NCBI RefSeq assembly: GCF_008065115.1
Contig: NZ_CP042913.1
Location: 4,971,257-5,035,256 of the forward strand
Reading direction: 5' to 3'
DNA length: 64,000 nucleotides
DNA from: Bythopirellula goksoeyrii
Lineage (GTDB): Bacteria; Planctomycetota; Planctomycetia; Pirellulales; Lacipirellulaceae
Position numbers and translations under genes: made by a program
Shown here: one piece after another, positions 17,083 through 25,900 of the stretch
How the letters are laid out: each line of letters opens with the position of its first letter
Position numbering within the stretch: the first letter of the stretch is position 1
Notes under the pieces: model-generated
Told to the model about the DNA's origin: nothing
The model's database searches: none
What the model saw: only the letters and a program-made list of their open reading frames with translations

Positions 17083-17156
17083 AACCGGGCCGTCACGGTT
17101 GAAGCTCCACTTGAAAACGCACTTTCGGCGGCTCCGCGTTCATGCCATTGTTATGC
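17068..17156 (-). other. attC-like imperfect hairpin at the SIR2/HEPN junction
   Basis: On the minus strand the 89 bases from GCATAACAATGGCATGAAC to CCCGGTTATGCCATATGTTA fold into a long imperfect hairpin. Paired blocks are TAACA/TGTTA, ATGGCAT/ATGCCAT, AAC/GTT, CGG/CCG and CCG/CGG, separated by single unpaired bases, which is how the bottom strand of an integron attC site folds. The SIR2 stop codon lies in the first box and the HEPN start codon in the last arm. The outer boxes only approximate the attC consensus (RYYYAAC and GTTRRRY), and no integrase gene is present, so the hairpin is seen directly but attC identity is a hypothesis. Confidence 0.5.
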
Positions 17157-18578
17157 ACCTGTCTCGACTGATGCGTATTCAGCCGCTGCATCTCCATTCG
17201 AGCCAGTCATCTCGGATTGGCGATAGGCTCCGCTTAAGAACCTCGGCAGCGTCTTCGAGCAGTCACCACAAACGGAAAGGATTCTTGAAGATGAATCAAA
17301 GTCGGGAATTCTAACGGAGAACTTCTCACGAACTTTCTGAACCACACCAATCATTGGATCGAAGATTAGCATCTTCGTATTCGGATTAGCCTGCATCGCC
17401 TTGCTAACCATCCTTGAAATGTACAAGTCTGCATCCGCAAATGAAAAACCGACGACGACAATGAGATCAACATCGCCGAATGAGGATGCACTTTCTTCAA
17501 TAAGAGGATTCAAAGCAGGAGCTACATCGAACTTCATAGCGAGCGGTGGTACAAGTAGTCCTCGACGCTGACCACCACAGGTCCGACAAACGCCGATCAC
17601 CGGATACAGGGCACGATCGTCATTGTAGTCTTCCACTGTTTTCTGAATGTCGATCCAATGGACTTCTTGACACGTTTCGCAATAGAACCAATTGAGACTA
17701 CCGTGAAGCTTTACCAAATTAATAGGATTATCCGAGGAAGGCGGCACATGTTGTGAATTCGCAAAGTCAAGAGGATATCTATAAGGCACGGAAAGACTAC
17801 TTAGCGCGAGGTCCATGCAACAATCGTAATTCGTTGTAACAATACGAGTATCGCCGCGATCCCTCGCGTAGTTTGCGATGGCGATATGACCTTCGTTAGG
17901 CTCAGCGGGTAGCATTCGGCTCGATAATAGACCAAACAATACTTGGAGCGTATCTTGCAAGAATGCGACAGACGACACATCCACGGAAGCTCGGCGAGAG
18001 CGCCGGAAGCCAACATCCGAGTGGTCCTCACGAAATAGTAGGAACTCTATTAATCGCATAATCGTGGGGTTGCGACCGCAAAACTCTGAAATTTGGGCAG
18101 CCGTAAGTAGATCTTCAATATTATCAATACCTGTGCTTTCGCAGAATTCAGCCAAACGAGTTACTTCTTCTCGGTCGAGCCGGCGCGCACGTGCAAGGAG
18201 GTCGGGCAGCAGCTCCTTCACGGTGGGGATGCCTGATGGTTCGGGTTTTGACGCGCCCGCACCCAAGAGAAAGCAAATGCGTTGATTTTGGGGATCAAGC
18301 TCGGTGACTTCTGGATCGCGTTCCCTAGCCTGATTGAAAAATGTCGTTAGTTGCTCGACTAACTCATCCGGACCAAATTGCGAAATCCTTGCCCGCCGTT
18401 TTTCCCATACATCGAACCAACTTGGATGTAACGCTTCTTCACCATCACGGATCTCTCGGTCATTTATCAACGTCATGAACGCATCGAGCAAGTTGTGGGG
18501 AGTGGAGTCACGACGGCACCGCTCGAGAAGATGCTGCTGCTGGTCAGAGATTCCCTTTTTTCCTATACGGATTGTCAT
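17151..18578 (-). CDS. SIR2-family NAD-binding protein with zinc ribbon, putative defence effector
   Basis: A 475-residue protein with a complete SIR2-like core after an unassigned helical N-terminus (residues 1-95). Seen motifs: NAD-loop FLLGAGASKP (about 103-112), TTNYD (about 248-252, with the usual Asn), KLHGSLNW (about 290-297, with the catalytic-type His), two CxxC pairs (Cys300/303 and 331/334) forming a zinc site, and VVVGFSFADADLYI (about 374-387). In anti-phage systems such as Thoeris and DSR, SIR2 domains destroy NAD to stop infected cells; in others they signal. It is the first gene of a two-gene minus-strand unit with an Apea-like HEPN protein. The biochemical class is well supported; a defence role is inferred from the partner and the repeat-rich setting. 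Confidence 0.85.
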   Translation of the reverse strand: MTIRIGKKGISDQQQHLLERCRRDSTPHNLLDAFMTLINDREIRDGEEALHPSWFDVWEKRRARISQFGPDELVEQLTTFFNQARERDPEVTELDPQNQRICFLLGAGASKPEPSGIPTVKELLPDLLARARRLDREEVTRLAEFCESTGIDNIEDLLTAAQISEFCGRNPTIMRLIEFLLFREDHSDVGFRRSRRASVDVSSVAFLQDTLQVLFGLLSSRMLPAEPNEGHIAIANYARDRGDTRIVTTNYDCCMDLALSSLSVPYRYPLDFANSQHVPPSSDNPINLVKLHGSLNWFYCETCQEVHWIDIQKTVEDYNDDRALYPVIGVCRTCGGQRRGLLVPPLAMKFDVAPALNPLIEESASSFGDVDLIVVVGFSFADADLYISRMVSKAMQANPNTKMLIFDPMIGVVQKVREKFSVRIPDFDSSSRILSVCGDCSKTLPRFLSGAYRQSEMTGSNGDAAAEYASVETGA

Positions 18579-19225
18579 GGAGTTTTCTCAGGGTGGATTT
18601 CGAGGAACAAAACTTGTTATTCGTCACAAAAATGCAGATAAGATCTAATTATTCACGAAGTGTGTAGATAGGCCACGACGCAGAACGCCCTAAGGAGGAT
18701 TACCCATCTTTGCAGTCTATCTCACGGTACCTGTCGCCACAAGCAGTGGTTGGCAGCATAGCGTCCGTGCGTCCATTTATCTCTCATTAATCAAGATTCT
18801 TCTCCCAGCGAAAAACCGACTCCGCTGTAATAGATTCCTCCCTTCCCGTGCGGTAACTAACGTTCGCAGCTTGCCAAATTCGGAGTAGTGTCTTGCAACT
18901 CGCGACCCTTTCATTCCCCCTTCAATCCCCCGCTAATTTCGACAAGTTAGTATCCCAGGTAGGCATCAATGGAGGCTGGCGATTAGTCGCCTATGGGAAC
19001 TCAGCTCAGGGTGAGCTCAGCGGGGGAAATTGAGTGGCGAGTGATGAGTGATTGGTTCCATCCACCACTCATAGATTACCGGCCCCCCCTCAGCCCCTCT
19101 GTGTCGCTACGACTGTGCGGTAAATAACTCACACACCAGCGTCTAGCGCCGTTACGCTCAGAAGAAAATTCGCCAATCATCACTACCCACTCTCTGCTCT
19201 TCAATCCCATCCTAACGAAAGCCGC
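18579..19225. other. Intergenic region upstream of SIR2 and toxin genes
   Basis: About 650 bases with no convincing gene. It should hold the promoter of the SIR2-HEPN unit. It contains a repeat related to the left flank of that unit (18842-18881), a small hairpin-rich segment near 18975-19025 (GGCGATTAGTCGCC and CTCAGCTCA/TGAGCTCAG), and near 19131-19152 a degenerate CAGCGTCTAGCGCC piece of the repeat family found at 14.2-15.6 kb. Confidence 0.5.
18842..18881 (+). repeat. Right flanking repeat of the SIR2-HEPN module
   Basis: Starts CTTCCCGTGCGGTAACTAAC and matches 15496-15535 at 31 of 40 positions in the same orientation. The pair encloses the SIR2 and HEPN genes. Confidence 0.55.
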
Positions 19226-19252
19226 TTGACACATGGTAACATTTAAGTTACC
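19226..19252 (+). promoter_or_regulatory. Promoter and palindromic operator of the toxin-antitoxin pair
   Basis: TTGACA (19226-19231) is a perfect -35 hexamer. Three bases downstream lies the perfect palindrome GGTAACATTTAAGTTACC (19235-19252), ending ten bases before the toxin ATG, where the -10 element (perhaps TACCCT) would lie. A palindrome here is what an autorepressing antitoxin would bind. Confidence 0.6.
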
Positions 19253-19261
19253 CTTTACTAG

Positions 19262-19609
19262 ATGGCAAAATCCGAGATCCAAGTCATCGAGTACATCGAC
19301 GAAGCTGAGAAAAACCCTTTCGCCGATTGGTTGGCAAAACTCACTGATAAGGCACATGCCAAAGTCGTTTCGGCAATTTACCTCATGAAGGCGGGGAACT
19401 TTGGCGATGTGAAGCCGGTCGGGGGAGGAGTCAGTGAAAGGCGAATTCACTGGGGACCCGGTTTGAGAATTTACTTTGCCAGAGACGGATCCAAATTGAT
19501 CCTCCTCCTCGGTGGCGGCACAAAAAGTCGTCAAACGAAAGACATCAACAACGCAAAAGCTGCCTGGGCAGAATATAAGAGCAGGAAAAAGAACGATGAG
19601 TCGAACTAG
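19262..19609 (+). CDS. RelE/HigB-type toxin (addiction module killer protein)
   Basis: A 115-residue basic protein of the small phage-derived Gp49/HigB-like branch of the RelE/ParE superfamily. The typical core is visible: NPFADWLAKL, then VKPVGGGVSERRIHWGPGLRIYFARDG and LILLLGGGTKSRQTKDINNA, which closely follows the family pattern (GVxExRIHxGPGxRxYF, LLxGGxKxxQxxDI). Such toxins cut mRNA on the ribosome. The toxin gene precedes the antitoxin and overlaps it by 14 bases, the order usual for HigBA. A palindromic operator lies directly upstream. Family assignment is strong; activity is inferred. Confidence 0.9.
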   Translation: MAKSEIQVIEYIDEAEKNPFADWLAKLTDKAHAKVVSAIYLMKAGNFGDVKPVGGGVSERRIHWGPGLRIYFARDGSKLILLLGGGTKSRQTKDINNAKAAWAEYKSRKKNDESN

Positions 19610-19913
19610 ACCCTTTACTGAAAGCATCAAAGAACGTGCCAAAAAGAGCCGAGGGTACGGGGCGGCTTTGATCGCCGAAGCCTCCGAGCTCTATCTGGGT
19701 GGCGAGATCGATGCGGCTAAGATGATGCTCCGCGATTACATCAACGCCACGGTTGGGTTTCAAGAACTGGGCGAAGAGATTGGCAAGAACCCCAAAAGCA
19801 TCATGCGGATGCTCAGCCTCAAAGGAAACCCCACCGCCAAGAATTTCACCGCACTGTTAGCATCCCTGCAAAAACACGAAGGCATCCATCTCAAAGTGCG
19901 ATCAGCAGGGTGA
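19596..19913 (+). CDS. HigA-type helix-turn-helix antitoxin
   Basis: ATG at 19596 (MSRTRPFTESIKERAK) gives a 105-residue antitoxin overlapping the toxin's last codons by 14 bases, consistent with translational coupling; a longer open frame to 19512 is only toxin-gene shadow. The C-terminal half holds a helix-turn-helix of the addiction-module antidote family: VGFQELGEEIGKNPKSIMRM, then LSLKGNPTAKNFTALLASLQ. It would neutralise the toxin and bind the palindrome at 19235-19252 to repress the pair. Confidence 0.9.
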   Translation: MSRTRPFTESIKERAKKSRGYGAALIAEASELYLGGEIDAAKMMLRDYINATVGFQELGEEIGKNPKSIMRMLSLKGNPTAKNFTALLASLQKHEGIHLKVRSAG

Positions 19914-20206
19914 ATAGGGAGGCGAGTGGTTAGTGGTTCGCCACGGCGAAGCTTTGCTTGGTGGATGTTTGGCCTTGGATCATTCTTCCTTCGTTCCCTC
20001 CGTTCTCTCATGTTAAACAACTTACCCGATTCCTGCCGGAACTGCGCACGGCTTGTTCCGGCCTACTACCTCCTAGTTCCCATTTCGTCATTAGCCGCTA
20101 GTCATTTGCATTTAGCCAATCATCACTCATAAATCTCTTCCGCATTCCCTCTTCTATTCAGCACTCCGAAATCCGTATTCCGCAATCTCCTCCCCTGCCC
20201 CCCCCG
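19914..20206. other. Intergenic region with AT-rich low-complexity DNA
   Basis: No gene is seen. It contains the first copy (20038-20067) of a 30-base direct repeat whose partner overlaps the terC stop codon, and near 20138-20190 wording similar to the end of the heptanucleotide array (TTCCGCATTCC, CCGAAATCC). Confidence 0.45.
20038..20067 (+). repeat. 30-base direct repeat, copy 1
   Basis: GGAACTGCGCACGGCTTG followed by TTCCGGCCTACT matches 20787-20816 at 26 of 30 positions. Confidence 0.65.
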
Positions 20207-20556
20207 CGTGGCCCAAAAATCATTGTAGAAAATGGCCACTCGATTCGCGATAATGGGTGTCGCTCAACAGAGCGGAGGTTCATTGATTGGGATATTTTTT
20301 GGGTCTTGGCAGTTCGCTTGAACAGGACCGTTCCCTACCTGCACCGCGGCAGGGACGCGGCTAGAGGTCCGTCGGTAGGTTCCAGGGGACTCGCTTACTT
20401 GCAAGATGGCTCCCCCTGACAATAAGCAGACGAATTTTGCTTTACAATACTATTTGACACACTCTACAAAACAAGGGATAAATCGCGAAAAATGATTTAG
20501 TTTTGTATTTTGTTTTTTTGTTTCATGAGAATTGGCCGTGCCAAGTTGCCCGCCAC
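20207..20556 (+). repeat. ~330-bp dispersed non-coding repeat, copy A
   Basis: One of three related copies in the window (others at 38813-39128 and, inverted, 55825-56157). Shared landmarks in the same order are CGTGGCCCAAAAAT, a 34-base block from TTGTAGAAA to GCGATAATGG, TTCATTGAT, GGCTAGAGGTCCGTCG with TAGGTTC, GAATTTTGCTTTACAA, TTTTGTATTTTGTTTTTTT and GAATTGGCCGTGCCAA. It has no long coding frame. It may be a non-autonomous mobile element or a structured RNA family. Confidence 0.7.
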
Positions 20557-20786
20557 GGTGCGCAAGAGCGTGCAGAAATTCGTGGCTTTACGCAATCTGG
20601 TCGGCCAAGAGCGAATAGTCGAGAGCCAGAAGCATGGAAACGACTCGGGCCGGCTTCGAAGCCGTAGCTGGATTCGCCAGAATTCAAGTTCGCTCAGGAC
20701 CGACTGAATTCTTGCGAATTCAGCTACCATAGAAAAACTGGCGGCCAAGTTGACCAACAGAGATTCAGCGCGGCAGTAAGTTTGTC

Positions 20787-20816
20787 GGAACCGTGCACGG
20801 CTTGTTTAGGCCTACT
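20787..20816 (+). repeat. 30-base direct repeat, copy 2
   Basis: GGAACCGTGCACGGCTTG followed by TTTAGGCCTACT; 26 of 30 positions equal to 20038-20067. The terC stop codon (20812-20814, minus strand) lies inside it. Confidence 0.65.
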
Positions 20817-21780
20817 GTTTCTTATCAGCAACGAGTGACGCCACGACCCCCGTGGTAAGGATCGCGGCGATGATCCCCAGCGAGACGCCGTTGGGGATTG
20901 GGTAGTAGTGCGACAGCAACATCTTAAAGCCTACATAGGCCAAGAGAACAATAATGCTCGGTTTGAGATAGCGAAATTTTTCCATCATACTGCCGAGGAC
21001 AAAATACAACGACCGTAGACCCAGGATCGCGAAGATGTTGGAGGTGAATACGATAAACGGATCACGAGTCACCGCAAAGACAGCGGGGATCGAATCGACC
21101 GCGAACATTACGTCGCTACTCTCCACCAGTACCAGAGCCAGAAATAGCGGCGTTGCCATGGTCTTGCCAGCCACGTTGACGAAGAAATGATGTCCGTGGA
21201 ATTCGTGAGTCACCGGGAAAAACTTCTTGGTGAGATTGATCAGCGGATTGTGCTCGGGGCTGAACGATTCTTCCTTGGCAAAGAGCATCTTGGCAGCAGA
21301 GAACACGAGAAAGGCGCCGAAGACATAAATGATCCACTCGAAGCGAGTGATCAACACGCTCCCCAGTGCGATCATGATGCCACGCAACACGACCGCCCCG
21401 AAGATGCCCCAGAACAGGACGCGGTGTTGCAAGGCGAGCGGGACATGAAAATAGGCAAAGACCATGGCGATGACAAACAGATTGTCCATCGACAGCGATT
21501 TCTCCACGACATATCCTGTGAAGAACTGCAGTGCGGCCTCGGAACCGCTTAAATGATGGGACTTGTAATCTGTCCATCCCAGCCAATTTTGCTCGTACAG
21601 GCCATAGACAAACCCATTGAACACCAGTGCCGCTGCGATCCAGACGCCGGTCCAGCCGAGGGCCTGCTTGAAGGTAAGCACCGTGTCCTTGCGATGAAAC
21701 AGGCCCAGGTCCAGGAACAGCAGCACTGCGATCAGTACTAAAAAACCGAGCCAAATAAAGATCACAGTGTTGCCAATCAA
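20812..21780 (-). CDS. TerC/Alx family integral membrane protein
   Basis: A 322-residue polytopic protein with about eight or nine membrane segments. Family hallmarks are DLGLFHRKDTVLTFKQAL near the N-terminus, GYVVEKSLSMDNLFVIAMVF (conserved Glu, Asp and Asn), and in the second half LVLVESSDVMFAVDSIPAVF with TSNIFAILGLRSLYF. TerC/Alx proteins are linked with manganese or other metal export and tellurite resistance. The start is uncertain: TTG at 21780 or GTG at 21765. No yybP-ykoY-like leader is visible upstream, although such manganese riboswitches control many relatives. Divergent from the DedA/YqaA-like gene. A same-strand open frame at 21116-21796 is a shadow. Confidence 0.92.
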   Translation of the reverse strand: MIGNTVIFIWLGFLVLIAVLLFLDLGLFHRKDTVLTFKQALGWTGVWIAAALVFNGFVYGLYEQNWLGWTDYKSHHLSGSEAALQFFTGYVVEKSLSMDNLFVIAMVFAYFHVPLALQHRVLFWGIFGAVVLRGIMIALGSVLITRFEWIIYVFGAFLVFSAAKMLFAKEESFSPEHNPLINLTKKFFPVTHEFHGHHFFVNVAGKTMATPLFLALVLVESSDVMFAVDSIPAVFAVTRDPFIVFTSNIFAILGLRSLYFVLGSMMEKFRYLKPSIIVLLAYVGFKMLLSHYYPIPNGVSLGIIAAILTTGVVASLVADKKQ

Positions 21781-21930
21781 TTTGCGGTTGTTTCATGGCA
21801 CCAGTTCTAGAAGCTACAATGCCTACTGGCGCGACTCACAATATAGTTGCTCTCAAGGCCCTTGAGCAATGCGTCGAGAAAATGTGTTAAAGTAAATCTA
21901 GGATGGTAGCCCGATTACCTACCACAAAGT

Positions 21931-21991
21931 GAGCGGATCGGCGCTAGCCGCCGGTAGCATTGAAGAACCGGTGGCTAGCGCCATTCCGCTC
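21931..21991. repeat. REP-like palindrome (GGCGCTAGCC family)
   Basis: Two 25-base arms (21931-21955 and 21967-21991) are complementary at 22 of 25 positions around an 11-base loop; the core is GGCGCTAGCCGCCGG against CCGGTGGCTAGCGCC. It lies immediately before the ATG at 21992 of the DedA/YqaA-like gene and would form a stable hairpin in its leader mRNA. Confidence 0.85.
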
Positions 21992-22690
21992 ATGTCAACA
22001 ACCCCGATAGAAGATGCCATGGAAGCGGAACGTAAAGCGAGCGAAAATGCAAGCACCCTCCCCACGGGGTTGCCCCAGGCTGCGCCGACAGGCCCTATTC
22101 GTCGGCTCTACAACTGGATGCTCTCCTGGGCGGAGACCCCTTACGGCACCCCTGCCCTGTTTTTGATCTCGTTTGCCGAGAGTTCTTTTTTCCCGCTGCC
22201 CCCCGATCTCTTGCAGATCGCGCTCTCGGTATCCAAGCCGCGACGTTCCTTTTTCTATGCCGCGGTGAGTGCTGTTGGCTCCGTGCTGGGGGGAATCGTC
22301 GGCTGGTTGATCGGCTTTGCCGCCTGGGCGGCGCTGAGTAGTTTTTTCTACAACTACGTTCCGGGGGTCACTCCGGAGCGTATTGAGTACGTCGGCAAGC
22401 TGTACGAGGCGAACGCCTTCTGGGCAATCCTCGCCGCCGCATTCACACCGATACCCTACAAAGTGTTCACGATCTCAGCGGGTGTCTTTCATCAGTATGT
22501 CTCACTCGAAACCCTGATCTTCGCCTCGGCGATAGGCCGCTCGGCGCGTTTCTTCTTGGTGGCAACTTGCCTCTGGTGGTTCGGCCCGTCGGTGCGCATG
22601 ATTCTCGAACGCCACTTCGAATGGATCACGCTGGCGTTGTTCGCCCTGTTGATCGGTGGCTTCTTCGCGATCAAGCTGCTGGCACATTGA
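21992..22690 (+). CDS. DedA/YqaA-like (VTT/SNARE-associated) membrane protein
   Basis: A membrane protein of the DedA superfamily, whose members act as lipid scramblases or flippases. Motifs include PYGTPALFLISFAESSFFPL and PPDLLQIALSV (the conserved E-x-x-x-FPLPPD segment), VGSVLGGIVGWLIGFAAW and FTPIPYKVFTISAGVF with the conserved Pro, then AIGRSARFFLVATCLWWFG. I start at ATG 21992; the frame is open to GTG at 21929, but those 21 residues are encoded by a REP-like palindrome. The first 40 residues are hydrophilic. The cellular substrate is not known. Confidence 0.87.
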   Translation: MSTTPIEDAMEAERKASENASTLPTGLPQAAPTGPIRRLYNWMLSWAETPYGTPALFLISFAESSFFPLPPDLLQIALSVSKPRRSFFYAAVSAVGSVLGGIVGWLIGFAAWAALSSFFYNYVPGVTPERIEYVGKLYEANAFWAILAAAFTPIPYKVFTISAGVFHQYVSLETLIFASAIGRSARFFLVATCLWWFGPSVRMILERHFEWITLALFALLIGGFFAIKLLAH

Positions 22691-22986
22691 CCGCATTTCG
22701 CCAATCGAACAACCCCTGCCCAGAGCGTTGGGCAGAGGTTCGGGCGGAGGACAGTCTCTACGAAGTCGACGAAGTAGGGCGATAGCTAAAGTGACTTCTT
22801 CTTTCCAAATGCGAAGTCCATAGAAATAGTGTTGCAGATGTCAGTGAATTGGCCGGCAATGTTTGTAGGCGAGAGTATCGGCCACCCCTGCCCCAGGTGG
22901 CCGATACCTCAAGTCGTTCCATTCCTGAATTCCCTCATCCAGTAAAGAATCTATCAGATTGCCAAAAGGAATGCGAAATGAAAGCT
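22691..22986. other. Intergenic region between convergent genes
   Basis: Separates the DedA/YqaA-like gene from the end of the giant surface protein gene. Short inverted wording GGCCGATACTCT... and AGGTGGCCGATACCT occurs near 22874-22914 but no clear terminator or gene is seen. Confidence 0.4.
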
Positions 22987-25900
22987 CTAAACGGCTACAA
23001 ATGTCAACTCGTCCCAATCTGCAAAAGCATCGTCAAAGGCTGATTCTTCCTCTACTTCAGAGGACAACGAGTCGAGAGGGTCAACTACATTGCTAGTGAA
23101 CGCAGCGTCAATCGTTTCTGTTTCGATAGACCGAGAGGGAACCGCAGAGAACTCCGCTTCAAACACTGCGTCGGTAACGCCTGCTGTGGCTAGAGCTGTC
23201 GGTAGAGCTACCCAAGCATTGCCGGTGAACGCGAATGAGGCTGTAGCGACTTCCGGGGCAGGCTCTGCTTCGTCACTCGCTGTGCTGAAGGCAACCAAGG
23301 GGGGAGTGGTGTCGTATTGACCTTGCCAGACGGTGAGGTCCTCTCCATCAACGTCCATGTCGTTGTCGGCATCACCATCCGCCTTAACTGCAGCAGGCTT
23401 TCCAAAGCCACGTTGCCAGGCTAGGAAGTCACGCCCATCGACATCGCCGTCGCCATCGAAGTCGGCAGAACTTCCAGTCGAAGCTACTGAAATCTGTATC
23501 GAAGTGTTACTGGGAGAACCCGTGCCGGCTGCATCGAGTGCACGACCGTTGGCCACCACACTATCCCCGATGAAATTCAAATTGTAGGTGCCAGCTGGCA
23601 ATTGGCCTCCAATCGTCCCTGTGCCAAGGAACGAGAGAGATAGCGAGCTGGTTCCAAAGCCTGATACCACTGGCAGAGGGTTAACACCGGGAATCTGGGT
23701 GCCATCGGTCTTAGTAACGCTAATGCCGGGGCCAACTCCAGGACCTTCGTAGCTGGTACCATCTCCCACAAGGACTTGTGAAACCGTGCCATTGAAGTGG
23801 ATAACCACACCGCTACTCGTATCAACTGAGTCAATCGTCGCAATCGGGTTCTGGAGATCAGTCCCTGTGTTCAATTCACCAGGAGTGACCGCGGCCCCAA
23901 CGGAAGGCAAGCCTGTCGAGAAATTATCGTCGTAGATCAAGGCGTCGTTGCTTCCAAACAAGTCCGCACCGTACCACGATGCCGCATTATTACGGGCAGT
24001 CGTTCCGGGCAACCTCGACACAGCATCGTAGGAAGAAGTCGGATTGGTCTGCAACGTGTTGGCGCCACCACCGTAGGTACTATCAGTCGAGCTATTGTCG
24101 CGAATTGCTATCGAGTCGACGATCTCAGCTCCCACTGGTAGTTCTAAGCCACCGTTGTTATTCCAATCGTAGTCGAAACGACCAGTATGTAGTGGAGTAA
24201 AGGGACTGTATACCAAGGCGTACGTAGAAGTGCCATTGTCATTGCCACCCAAGAATTCGACATCGAGCTCCGGCAACCCAATAAAGGTCGTACCTGCAGG
24301 AACATCCCAGGCGAAATTGTTCTGTGAACCAATGAGGACCGTCCCATTTGCACCCACTTCGTATTGTCCGAGGTCAACGACCAAGTCCGTTGCACCTTGG
24401 TCGGCCCCGATGTCGCCAGCTATTACCACGGCATAGAAAGAACCGAGTGCAGCACCTGGAGTGCCGGTCAATTCAAAGAGTTCAGCACCACCGTCATTGC
24501 CTGGTTGGTTGTAGACGATCTCACTCACCAAGACAGGTGGGCTCGTAAGACTAGCGTCATTGTCACGAATTGTGAGTGTTGCTGCCCCAAGTCCTGCTGC
24601 CACGGCACCATTGTTTAGCGTAATATTGACCGTCTCGTTCGTTTCGAGAGTATTATCTCCAACCGTTTGAACCTGGAAAGTCTTGAACAACTCGCCATTG
24701 GCAAAGTTCAAAGTGCCAGATGTTGCTCCGGAAATGTCACCTGCCTGGGCAGTACCTGTCGTAATGGAATAATCGATCGAAGCAGCGCCCGTGGAGCCAC
24801 CGACACGCTGAACTTTTACCGTGGCAATTCCTCCTTCGTTGACTTCCTGTTTAGCCTCGACTAGCGCGAACTCGCCAGCACCCGATGGGGCCGTATACAG
24901 GATCGTCAACTCGGGACGCAGATTGACCACACTCACATCGCTGGACGAGAATTCCCAACTCGAGTCAGAATCTGAAACGATTGACCATCCGAAATTATCG
25001 AGACTTCCCGTGGACCAAGCCTGGAGTGTTGCTTGATTCAGTGGCACCTGTACCTTACCTGCTTGGCCAGGGAAGGTGACAATACTATCAGCCACTGAAG
25101 TGGCCTCAATGCCATCTGGTGTAATGCCGTTGACAATGGAGTTACCAAGAGTGCCTTGCGGATCGATCCAACTCGCAAGTTCATCCCAGTTCTGCAACAT
25201 GCGGTACAGCTCGATCCCCGCACTAGAAGAAGAATTGTTCGTAACGTTTAGCGTCAAGAAACCACCGAACACTTGGGCACCAACTGGAACTTGTCCGAGT
25301 CCTGCTCCAAATACATCTTCAAATTTTAGCAGTCCCTGCTGGGGGCGGATGTCAGCACCCTCGGCTCCGCCAAAATCAGGATCGCCCGCTGCGTCGTCCA
25401 CGATGACTTTGCTATCGAGACCTAACTGAGCGAATTGATTTTCACCATCAACATAAGAATCATCCGTACCAAAGTATCCATTCACGCCATCTTGGAACGT
25501 CGCGACTAAGACATCGGCGTCATTGATGGTTACCGTGGCAATGTTTTCAGTAATCAAAAATGGGGTATCGACTGCTGTCAACTGAAGACTGAAAGTTTCA
25601 AAGCCTTCGGCAATACCATCGTCTATGACCTGGACCATGACTTCTTTGGTATCTTCGTTGATGGCAAAACTGAGAGTACCACTCTGAGCAACATAGTCGG
25701 CGCCTGCCTGGGCGGTGCCATTGACGGTCGTATATTGAACATCGATTGCCTGAGACACATCACCCGTGCGAGTAACCGTAAAGGTCACCATGGGACCACC
25801 GGCTTCGTCAACACTTGAGACGGCGGAGGAAACAGTAACATTGCGGAGAGTATTGGTAGTACCCGGAGTAAGAACAGATCCCCCAGGTGCTACCACACTG

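Noticed and set aside
11656-18578. SIR2-HerA defence operon
   Set aside because: The ATPase and SIR2 genes are not adjacent and the ATPase looks like a widespread standalone protein.
20510-20707. 65-codon frame after repeat copy A
   Set aside because: No family resemblance and its beginning is repeat DNA; possibly a decayed remnant but not supported.
21116-21796. Open frame (226 codons) overlapping terC in another frame
   Set aside because: Same-strand shadow of a clear TerC protein; composition is not protein-like.
21781-21930. yybP-ykoY manganese riboswitch ahead of terC
   Set aside because: The conserved motif of that aptamer is not seen; only a REP-like palindrome lies farther upstream.
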